Positions 1-9,565 of a stretch of 64,000 nucleotides of DNA are shown in pieces. The position numbers and the translations under genes were made by a program. The notes beneath the pieces are model-generated. The model saw only the letters and a list, made by a program, of their open reading frames with translations, ran no database searches and was not told where the DNA came from. Source of the stretch: Lentinula raphanica (lineage: Eukaryota > Basidiomycota > Agaricomycetes > Agaricales > Omphalotaceae); the NCBI GenBank assembly GCA_027919835.1, contig JANVFP010000015.1:310001-374000 (forward strand), given 5' to 3'. Position 1 is the stretch's first letter, and every line of letters starts with the position of its first letter.

Positions 1-595
1 CGGCACTCCGAAAGACCTTGGTCACAAACGTCCCTCCTTTCACGAGGAACTCGACTGCCAACTTCAAACTCATGAGTACCAGCTCCGATTGGTCGTAGGC
101 GTCCTGGATCCAAGCAGTTCCAACGTTAGGAGCACCATCGTGCAAGACAACATCTGCTTTCCAATCTTTTACTTCGGCTCGGATGAGATTTCGACATTGA
201 GGCGTAGTGATATCAGAGGCAAAGGTGACAACGCGAGGTATGGGTTTGATAGGGACGAGATCAACACCTAGAATACGATTCAGGAAATGAAGAAGGTATA
301 ACCGCATGGAATATACCTATGATCACGCTGTTCATAGGCATGTATTTACTGGCAACTTGTAGCCACCCCCGGGGGCGGCACAGAGATCTATACAACATCT
401 TGCAGATTCTAAAAAGTTGTACTTCTTGTTCAGTTGTATCAATTTGAAAGCTGAACGAGCTCGATAGCCTTGCTCTCTATTGAGGACAAGAAGGTCGAAA
501 AGAGTTTTAGAAGCAAAAGCTCAGAGCACGCACTTTGCAAGCTTGTAGTACTTGTCAAGACGACCCTTCCCAGTCTTTTTTTGACTTTTCCCCAT
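1..595 (-). CDS. SPB1: SPB1-like 27S pre-rRNA 2'-O-methyltransferase, 5' part (runs off window start)
   Basis: N-terminal part of the nucleolar FtsJ-type (RrmJ) methyltransferase that modifies 27S pre-rRNA during 60S subunit assembly. The start [21 protein letters not shown] and the following [12 protein letters not shown] are characteristic of Spb1/FTSJ3. SAM-binding motif I (IDLCAAPGG) lies near 375 and [12 protein letters not shown] further in. Exons read on the minus strand: 595-534, 476-317 and 267-1, with GT-AG introns at 533-477 and 316-268. After motif I the frame breaks: the C5G5 run at 366-375 is one base short of what is needed to continue into [10 protein letters not shown], although both sides are highly conserved. 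The gene is therefore either a pseudogene or, more likely, carries a sequence error. The C-terminal Spb1 domain lies outside the window. Confidence 0.9.
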
Positions 596-727
596 CTTGG
601 TGCAAAAGAACGAGGAGTTAGAAGTTCAAGGTGGCTGTGCAGAATATCATATAACGGGCCGGGCTAGAACCGAGAATTCTCACCAGAGACACACAACACT
701 ACTCTCGGCCACAGTCGGACTATATTC

Positions 728-1284
728 ATGTCTTCTACACCTCTACTTCCACGCGTTGCCTCAGGCAGTCCTTTCCTTTGGCGAGCAGGCGCTCTCATAA
801 GTGCTGAAATCCTCTTGATTTGATTCACCCTATTTAACAAAAGTCCTACTTACAGCTGCGGCAGCGATTGGCTTTGGTGCATTCGGTGCCCATGGTCTGA
901 AGCAGCGCAAAGACATTACACCAGATCGTATTGCCGCTTGGAACACTGCTGCTCATTATGCGGTATGCTATTATGATAATACCTCAGAAACTTTCGTCTC
1001 TCTGACTTCTTTTCGTGAGATCCTCAATGGACTCGGGCTTCTCCTTGTCTCTTTACACCCACGATTTTCAGTCCATCGATTTGCTGGGCCAGCCATCATG
1101 ACTGGAACAATATTCTTCTCTGGGTCTATCTTTGCACTGACTCTCAATCGTGATCTGAAGTTCCTTGGACCAATCACTCCGATGGGTGGGCTTATGATGA
1201 TCGCAGGGTAAGTATAGGATAGTGACAGGACAAATCCTCCCACTGATTCTTGATATTCTCAGCTACATATCTCTTGCACTGTAG
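728..1284 (+). CDS. TMEM256/DUF423 family small membrane protein
   Basis: A 129-residue protein of the DUF423/TMEM256 (bacterial YgdD-like) family. Exons 728-800, 856-962, 1020-1207 and 1263-1284 keep phase and join cleanly; the last exon holds only seven codons and the stop. Seen: AAAIGFGAFGAHGLKQR, the family signature after the first hydrophobic segment; HYA-ILNGLGLLLVSL; TGTIFFSGSIFALTL; then GPITPMGGLMMIAGY. It should form three or four membrane helices. The family's molecular function is not established; animal members are reported in mitochondria. The start ATG at 728 gives MSSTPLLPRVASGSPFLWRA, a short basic N-terminus. It is divergent from SPB1, about 130 bases away, so the two probably share a promoter region. 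Confidence 0.85.
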
Positions 1285-1742
1285 CCCTGTCGCTGGATAT
1301 ATGTCCTCCTGCATTCATTGATCTCACTGACTTTCCTTTCGATTCGTGAGACAGTTGTAAGGCAACTCTATGTGAACACAATCTATATGATCATTAGTAC
1401 AACTCAGTGTATGTATCATCCTGTATATATCAGTCAGTCCTTTATACAAAGCTCAACACACGAAGAGGATCACTGGAATTCTGAATCTGAGTGTGAAACG
1501 TCACACGCGCGACGCGACGGTAACGTGACCATCGTGAGTCATTCTGTGACGCCCGCAAATTTGTTTACCGACCCTTCTTCTTTTCTTTCCCGCCATCCAT
1601 TGACTTACACATCCTTCAGTCTCTTTGCGCGTCTCCCGCCTTTTCTGACATCTCCATCTCTACTCTACAACTCTCTCATCTGACATATTCTCGGAGCTGC
1701 CCATCTCTTATTTAGCATCCTCCCTGTGCAGCCTGGCTCACG

Positions 1743-3594
1743 ATGGAAGCTAACACCCCCCGCCCTGTTCTAGCACCATCTTATTCATTCTCCAGCGCAT
1801 CTTCTGCATCGTCTACCTTCCCAAGAGTACTCAAGCGAGCTCTTACCTCTGCTGCCGATTTGGACTTTTTCAAGCCAGCAGAATCATCGTTCAACCCACG
1901 TCCTTATACTCCCAGCGCGAATCCGCTATCCGGCACTCATTCTAAGAACAGATACAATCATCTCTCGCGCCATACCACTCGACCCGATGTTCATGTCATC
2001 CCTCCTGCCAGTATGGATCCATCGCCTACTGACCTCAACGCCGTTTTTATTCATCCACCATTCAATAATTTTCCCAATGTGCAAGATTTCCCCGAAGGAT
2101 TGACGTACAAAGCCATGGCCGATAACCCGGAATGGTTCTTGGACGCTGCTGACTTTATTCGCGTCGAGGAGACTTCATCGGAAACATCACCTTCAACCGA
2201 TCCTCAGAGACCATCGTTGGTACCATATCCTTCTTACCTCGAGCCTCCTCGTGGCTGGTGTCCTGCAAAGAAGAAAGATTTGAAGGACCTTGGCTCCGAG
2301 GGATGGCCAGAAGGTGAAGAACCTAGATTGCGCTGCACGTTCTGCAGACGCACTTATGCAGGCGTTAACGCAAAAAGTATGTGGAGACGCCATGTCTTCG
2401 AGAAGCATAAAATTGCCATGTCCAACCGACGAGATGGTGGAGATCGCCCCAGAGGTCGAGGTTCCACGAGTATGTCTGTGTTTAACTGTGTATTCTTCGT
2501 CTGACATCCTTTCAGAGGAAAACAAACCCACAAACAAACCTAGTTCTGAGGATGAGATGCGCGACAAACTCATCAACATCCACGTAGCCTCTCAGCATCC
2601 TATATCTGACCCTCTTCAAGTTCAGCAAAGGATTAGATTCCGCCCAACAATCATGGGCGACCCTGTGAAAACAGTCCCAGCTACGTCGTCATCCACTTTG
2701 GTGTCCGAAGATTCTGCTGAGGAGGGGAAACCGTCACCGTTTACCCCGCCTTTGACACCTCTTCGCTCGTCGTCGAATCCTGTGAATAATTCCAATGATG
2801 TATCTCTAACTCCTACGCCTCCCGTACCTGCGAACCTCAACTCTCCCTATGACCCTCAAGCGACACCAGCATTCCGTCACTCGCCCGCACCTACACCATA
2901 CGATCAACCTTGGCGATATCCAAGTCCCAGCCATCCTTTTTCCAAGGCACGAGATTTGTCGCTGACTGTCCTGTTGCGAAATTCAGGAAGTCTCACGGTC
3001 GACAGTCCTGGTCCTGTACCTGGTCTCATGCGGGACGATGTATCTAGTCCGAGCAGCTCACTTATCAGCAAGAAATCATTTTTCGTCGATCTCAACACCC
3101 CAGGTAGCATTACGAATACGCGTTTGGCAGCATTGAAAAGCTCTGCACCTGGTCGTCCAGTATTTTCAGAAGAATCACCGTTGGGTCGGACCTTGGTTGG
3201 TAGAACGCATACCCACAAGAGGAACAGTTCCGATCTATCATTGGACGAATGGCCCTCTATGTTGCCTGATGTCCGCAACCCTTTCTTGACTAGCCTCAGT
3301 GAATGGAACTCGGAAAACTCGAGTCCTGTGGCGCACGGAACTATCAACTCGGGTGAGAGCCCTGTTGTGAGACGTGAGATTACTCTCGATCGCAGTGGCC
3401 TCGGAATCGGACTACTCGAGCCTTTCACACTACCAGGAAGCCGCGATCAAACTCATGATCATGATTCGTCTTCCGATATCGAGGACGAGTTCGAGATCAT
3501 GGGTGACTTGACCAACTCTCGTTCCACATCGGAGTCCGGTCACGCCGAAACCATCACTCCGCCTCCCAAGAAGCGGAGGACATCTGCTTCGTGA
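1743..3594 (+). CDS. Uncharacterised C2H2-type zinc-finger protein, Ser/Pro-rich
   Basis: A 601-residue protein from exons 1743-2469 and 2516-3594 (intron gtatgt...ttcag). The N-terminal 200 residues are low complexity, rich in Ser and Pro. At about residues 195-225 there is one finger of the form C-x2-C-x13-15-H-x4-H (CTFCRRTYAGVN, then WRRHVFEKHK), followed by a basic RRDGGDRPRGRG stretch. The long C-terminal half is Ser/Thr/Pro-rich with many SP/TP sites, ends in an acidic patch (SDIEDEFEIMGDL) and a basic PPKKRRTSAS tail that looks like a nuclear localisation signal. A nuclear DNA-binding or regulatory role is inferred from the finger and tail only. I recognise no named orthologue. Confidence 0.8.
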
Positions 3595-4309
3595 AGAAAA
3601 AATCCACTCATCGTTCTCGTTTTGCTCTGCTGTTCTTCCTGCTGTGTGTTTCTACTATCCGTCGACTCTGTGTGTACATCTATGTTTCCATATCCATGAT
3701 CCTGATTATCACTATCTACCAAATGTGTCGTCGGCGTTGTACCCCATCATACTTTTTGGCTTCTGATATGTGTAGTTATGCCTCCCCTTTTCACCCTATA
3801 TTTATCACCTATCCTTTGTGATTTCTTGTATGGCCGTCTGAGCCTTTCCTCTCTCCTCAGCGCTGGACCTGTGCGCACGTACTGACAGTATTTTCATCCA
3901 TGTACTTAGTGGTTACTAGTTTTTAGCGTACTGTGAAATAAATGGCAAGTTTTTAGACTCTGGTTCCAGAATCGGACTATGATGCTTACATAATATAATC
4001 TACGGACGACAGACGTGAACTGGGTTAATTTCTTCAGTCGCTGTGTATACTTACCATCTGCCATTTCTCCCTGGTGTGGCTCGCTGCTGTTCTACGTTGT
4101 TCAATTCGATTAGGTTTGTTCCGTCGTTCAAGCGCTGGTCTCCAACTGCTAATCTCTTGCCTCGTGGATTTGGCTCGCTCCATTTCAGACACATCCCTTG
4201 TCTCCATATCCCTGCTCTTTCTCCTTATCTTCCTCAATTCACAATATTGTACAAGACCTCCCATCGATATAGTACCCATTAGGAGCGGCTCTTAGACTAT
4301 TTCATCAGC
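3595..4309. other. Intergenic stretch, 3' UTR of zinc-finger gene and leader of RAC1
   Basis: 715 bases without a gene I can support. The first part is T-rich 3' UTR-like sequence. From about 4040 to 4295 overlapping open frames occur on both strands, but the sequence is pyrimidine-rich and has no recognisable protein; it is most simply the promoter and 5' leader of the Rac1 gene. Confidence 0.5.
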
Positions 4310-5299
4310 ATGCAGGCCATCAAATGTCGGTTTTGCTTCGGACTTCCTTGGAAACCTCTTGTTGACAGAATTCTGTGCATTACCAGGTGTTGTTGTAGGA
4401 GATGGTGCAGTTGGAAAGGTGAACCCACTGTTCTCAACGATCTCTCTTCGTGGAAAGCTCAACAGGAGTCCAACCTACAGACATGTCTCCTTATTTCATA
4501 CACCACCAATGCCTTCCCGGTAAGCCTTCGTGCTATCCTTCGTAAAGAAATTCGGATTTACCTAGGCTTCAGGGAGAGTACATTCCGACTGGTAGCCTCG
4601 ATCTCTGTGCTCTAAAGGTATACTAAGATGCTCATCTTGCTCGTCTAGTCTTCGACAACTACTCGGCGAATGTTATGGTGGATGGAAAAACGATCTCGCT
4701 CGGTCTTTGGGATACCGCAGGGCAAGAGGACTACGACCGTCTCCGTCCACTCTCGTACCCTCAAACCGACGTCTTCTTGATATGCTTCTCTCTTGTCAGT
4801 CCTCCCAGCTACGAGAACGTAAGGACTAAGGTGAGCCATGTGACATCTTACCCAGGTTTTGAGAGCCAACCTGGAACCTGGCAGTGGTATCCCGAAATTT
4901 CTCACCATGCACCGTCGACTTCCATCGTGTTAGTCGGGACGAAGCTTGATCTTCGGGATGACCCTCCTACGATCCAGAAACTAAGGGACCGGTGGGTTTC
5001 AAAGAGTGTGTGTCGTTTCACTCTCTCACTGCTGAACTTTCCGCAGTCGGATGGCCCCGATTCAATACCCGCAAGGAGTGTCGATGGCCAAAGATATCAA
5101 TGCTGTTAAATATTTAGAATGTTCCGCTCTCACGCAGAAAGGGCTGAAGACCGTGTTCGACGAGGCTATTCGCGCTGTTTGTGAGTGGGGCTACGAGGCT
5201 TGTGGAGGAATGAGTTCTCTGACATGAATCTTATCAGTGAATCCCCCTCCGAAAAATGATAGAGGTACCAAGAAGGGTAGCAAATGCATCATCGCATGA
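4310..5299 (+). CDS. RAC1: Rho-family small GTPase Rac1
   Basis: A 196-residue Rac GTPase in eight exons: 4310-4325, 4387-4418, 4481-4519, 4573-4591, 4649-4830, 4885-4991, 5047-5180, 5238-5299. Seen: MQAIKC start, P-loop GDGAVGKTCLL, switch [14 protein letters not shown], switch [16 protein letters not shown], the NKxD-equivalent GTKLDLRDD, the Rho insert, [18 protein letters not shown], and a basic tail [11 protein letters not shown] with a CaaX box. MQAIKC and [17 protein letters not shown] favour Rac over Cdc42 and RhoA. Rac acts at the plasma membrane in polarity, actin and NADPH oxidase control. Exon 1 has only 16 bases and exon 4 only 19, so simple ORF searching misses the whole P-loop. 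The last CaaX residue is Ala rather than the Leu usual for Rac proteins. Confidence 0.95.
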
Positions 5300-5838
5300 G
5301 TTGCACAGGTGTACAGCGATACGTACTATCTGTTCGATGGGCCACCATTTTCGATTCTCATATCATATCATGCCAATTTACGTTTTGCTTCTCTGATTAT
5401 GACTCTGATGTTCTCGTATACTCTCTCTCTTCACACGGATTTTGAGAAGACTTGATTCTTGAATTTCCTCTATATCCCTTTATTGACTGTCCATACTATG
5501 TGTACAACTTGTTGGAAATTTTTAAAGACGCAAGTTGAAGATTCAATGTTCATTGATGTACTCTTCTAACTCAGGCACAGCCGCACATTGGGATGATAAT
5601 GGATCATTAGGTAATCGTAAAACTAATGATGATCAATTCACAGCCAGCCATTTTCTGACATTCTTCACTTGAGTTTTGAAGTACCTGACACTCGTTTCGT
5701 CCCACCCCCTACAGCCTCCCTTCTCTCTTTCTTATACTTGCCATTCGTTTGACGGATTCCTGCTTGCTCTTGGACTTGTCGAAGCGTCATGCATATAGTC
5801 CTTGATTCGCTGTCATATTAACAGACTTTCATAGTTCT
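5300..5838. other. Intergenic stretch and promoter
   Basis: About 540 bases between RAC1 and the next gene on the same strand. The first 200 bases are T-rich 3' UTR-like sequence. The remainder (5680-5830) is CT-rich and looks like promoter and leader. No gene or repeat is apparent. Confidence 0.5.
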
Positions 5839-5897
5839 GTAAGTCAATCAACGAGCGTCCTCTTAGAATTGTCCTTCACGTCAATTCTACCTTTCAG
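5839..5897 (+). other. Probable 5' UTR intron of the membrane-protein gene
   Basis: A gtaagt donor at 5839 and ctttcag acceptor ending at 5897 bracket 59 bases placed four bases before the ATG at 5902. If this is spliced, the in-frame ATG at 5869 is intronic, so the start at 5902 (MSQPAIKLKD) is preferred. Confidence 0.6.
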
Positions 5898-5901
5898 AAC
5901 G

Positions 5902-8900
5902 ATGTCCCAGCCTGCTATCAAGCTCAAGGATCCCTCATTAAATGACAAACAATCTTCGCGTCTACCTGCACAGCGACACTTGACCTCTGGTTCCATAGAT
6001 ACCAATGCATCTGGACTTGCAGACAGCACCATAAGCTATGCAGGCTCACTTCATCTCGGTCGCTTTCCTGCTCCTCCGTTATCTATTCCTACTACCCCTG
6101 TAACGTCTGATTATAGCCCTTCGAGTACCGGTTCAGGCTTTACTTACCACACTGGGAGTACCGCGCCTCTCAATCCGAGACGGAAACAGTCAAATGCCAC
6201 TACCCCGGCCTCGAGCTCTACAGGACCTAAACATAGGCCATTGCCCTCGATTAAATCTAATATTTCAGCTGGTTCAAATAAAAGCGCCGCAGGGTTCGTT
6301 CATTCCCAGCCATCATCTCCCAGATCTCGAACAATATCACCATATGATTGGCATGAAGGTGCTTCCAGTATCGATGTTGATGCGGCGGAGGACCGCCTTC
6401 TTCCTACCAACTTCATTACATCTCTCCTTCGAGAAAATTCACCACCCAGTTCTGCTCGACGTACTTCGATCAGCAGTGACGCTTATAGCGGGTTCTCAGA
6501 GATGACTTATCCCCCAGTCATGCGCTATCCCGGTCCATCAGAGAGACCGCCACCTCTTCCCATATATCCCGCACCACAATCACCTAGGACACATCCCTCT
6601 TTGAGACCGCAGGGTGCTCGACCACCTCCTACCGCATTCTCACCTATCCCTGAAGCTGCCAATCACGTTTCAGATGACTCTGACACTCTCGCTTCAAACA
6701 GTGAGTTCACAACAGTGATCAGGTCGGCAAGTATCTCTCGGGGTCTCAGTGTAGCGGGAGCTTCTGTTGTTGGTATGGCACCTGCTACCCTACATCGTTA
6801 CTCGAGTGGCTCTCCCACAGAGGTGCGGGTCAGCTCGGCACCCAGCGATGATAGAACTTTATCATATGGGCCGTTTACACAGTTTTCCTCTTACCATGAA
6901 AGTGCAGCTATCCCCTCTTCTTCTTTGCAGGCAACGTTTCATCGTGATAATGCGCGTCGCACTGATTCACGTCAATCGATCCATTCTACCAGAAGTTTTG
7001 TCCCTTCGGTCATTTCCCGTATATCTGAAACCGGACGCTTGATAGCGCGGAGTATGCCCTGGAAGAGGAAGCCTCTGCCTCCTGTGCCTACAATACCTCA
7101 TATTCCTATTGCCGTCGAGAATCAGTCTCGCCTCGAAGATGCTCTCACTCCTCTACCTGAGCTAGCTGCGCGAGCAGATATGTTGAACGGGCTTCTGGAG
7201 AAAGGGTATCATCCACATCACAGTGTTGATACCTATTACGGTGGCTTACCTAAAGAAGGCTCACGTAGCTCGGAATACTCAGGAAGCGATGGCTACGTGC
7301 ATGTACAAGACGGAAGAAGGAATAGACGGTCAGAACCACCGTATCAACAGAACACAAGTAAACCTGCGACGGCTCCTAACCCCAACAAAAAACGCTACCT
7401 CATCGCTTTGGCTGTTTTCGTTGTCGTGGCCGCTGCTGCTATTGGTGCAGGCGTTGGGGTTTCCGTCAGTCACAAGAGCTCGACTTCGCTGCCTGTATGT
7501 ACCAGTTCAAATACTACGGGTGTATCCTGTGATTTGGGTGAGATACGAAAACATATCCTCATGGATCAACTCTGACGGATATTTTTAGATGCAACTTGTG
7601 TGTGTACCTCAACAGGGTCAGGTCAATGTAATGGCCTAGCTCAGAGCATCGTTAACCTCACGTCCACTATGAACCAACTCTTCAGTACGAATTATTCCCT
7701 GGACAATGTATACACTGCAATATGGCTAGCCGATGGTTCACCTACTGGCGGTAACTGCGCGTCTCAAGCTCTTCTAGTTGATTCTCCAGGCCTCTCAATG
7801 GCAAGTTCTCCGAACCGTACCACATGGGCAAGATCTGCTATGCTTTGGGATTTGGTCCAATCCCAGGATATTGCAGCTATACAAACTCTACAGTCGTTCA
7901 CCAAAGGTGCCCCTTGGTCTTCTCTTAGCTCTGATGGGCCTATCACCGGACAATCGTCGTTTTCTGTCACGGCTTCTGGGTTCACGTTTGACTTTGCCGC
8001 CCAGACTTTGATCCAGCCTGCTGTCAGTTTCACAGACAATGGACAACCAACTAGTGAACAGATATCCCGAGTCGGAAGCGCTGCAATGTCATCGCTCAAC
8101 CGAATGTATACTTATGCCGCTGGTGAGTTTTACTTCTTTCAGCTAGTTTGATTGTGATATTCATTTTCTGAAGCTTCTTCAACTCAACGTTCAAACGCGC
8201 TTGAGCTTTACTGGGTTAACGTCCTAGGGCAGAAGGCAAGCGACCTTTCAGCCTTCCGCTCCGCTGTCATATCGTCAGCGATATTGATCCCCTTCGATGC
8301 TACGTATAATGCGAGCTCGCAAGCTCTAGCAAACCAAATGACGAATTCCACCTCACAACCGTTTCCGGTCCCGTTGGCTTGCTATCCTGGCTTGAACAAC
8401 ACCCAGATGCAGCAAATAAATGAAATAGAGCAGACAGTGTATGGATTATCCGCCGCACCTGCTGCTACCTCCTTCAACACCTCGTGCTATCCTGACAGAC
8501 CTTTGTATGGGATATTGGATGTTCTCCGGCTCCGGCTCCCATTCATTGACTCGCGCACAGGGGTTGCTACGCAAGCAGCATCCCTTCAGCATGATGTGGG
8601 CCCAAGAGCAATCATCCGAAGCGGTGAAGTTCTTAGTGCGTTACCTCTGTCGTCTAACGCTTCCGACTTTACTGCATCCACAAGTAATCCCAGGGATTAT
8701 GGCACTCTCACCAACATCGACCATGTCCTTCTTGATTATCTATCCTCTATTCCAGACGTCAGTGTCGCTACTGCATTGGTATCTTTCCTGACATCTACAA
8801 CCAATGCTGTCCCTCCATCCAATACGTCCACGTTGGCTTATTCGATCGCCACCATTCCGTCCCTAGAAGTGGCTGTTTTTGGCTCTGTGTTCCCCTCGGA

Positions 8901-9186
8901 TATAGGCTCTGTGGTGTCCTCTTTTGTGACACCAACTGGCGCTCTATTCTTTGGTTCGGCTCAGGGGCAATCTATGCGTGATTGGGCAATCATAGGAACC
9001 GGCACATCTGTCGTCTGGGCCGAGAGCGCACTATCGTCACAAGTTGCTCGAGACTCCTCCTTGACAGACACGACGTTTGAAGATATCTGGAATACAGCCG
9101 CTCTGGCGATCGATAACAACGTGCAAAACGTTGGCGTGAGTAATATCACAAGTTCGTTGCAATCCACTGGCCAGTTATCTTCATGA
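5902..9186 (+). CDS. Large single-pass membrane protein with Ser/Pro-rich cytosolic and Cys/N-glycan-rich outer domain
   Basis: A 1060-residue protein from exons 5902-7537, 7589-8122 and 8174-9186. The first ~490 residues are low-complexity Ser/Pro/Thr and resemble fungal cytoplasmic regulatory tails. A single transmembrane helix follows (RYLIALAVFVVVAAAAIGAG, preceded by NPNKK). The rest is an outer domain with cysteines (DATCVCTSTGSGQCNG) and many N-x-S/T sites, for example NLTSTMN, NATYNAS and SNTSTLA. This is type II topology (N-terminus inside). I do not recognise the outer domain; the helical pattern and length hint at a cell-wall sensor or surface protein, but this is inference. There is no signal peptide. 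A 5' UTR intron (5839-5897) supports the chosen start. Confidence 0.8.
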
Positions 9187-9565
9187 CAAAAGGCATCAAT
9201 CTCATTCGCTGTGCTGCGTTGAATATCTTTATTGACTTCTGTGAAACCCTCCGTTTCTTCGTTCATTTCACTTACCTTGGGAACATACTTTTTTATTTTC
9301 TATTTCATTGCATATTCTTATTCCAGCTGCACAAATCTACCTTGCTTCACCACTTATGCGGATCTTCCTCAGTGAATATGACAAGTTTTGTCTAGAGAGC
9401 TATATACTGTAACTGTAGACTAGTTCAAGTGAATATGTAGCGCTCGGCAATTCTGGATATTTCCAGTGACAAATGGATATCACGTGTTGTCAATAAGGCT
9501 CTCAATAATATAGAGAGAACTGCATGTCTTGATTACTTTTCTACCTCTCGTCCCTGCTACGAGCA
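9187..9565. promoter_or_regulatory. Promoter region of Zn2Cys6 regulator 1, with CACGTG element
   Basis: A 379-base gap with 3' UTR-like T-rich sequence first. A palindromic CACGTG E-box is at 9481-9486, about 80 bases before the ATG. CACGTG is the target of fungal bHLH factors such as Cbf1/Pho4. The paralogous regulator at 16929 also has a CACGTG upstream (16703). Function is inferred. Confidence 0.35.
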
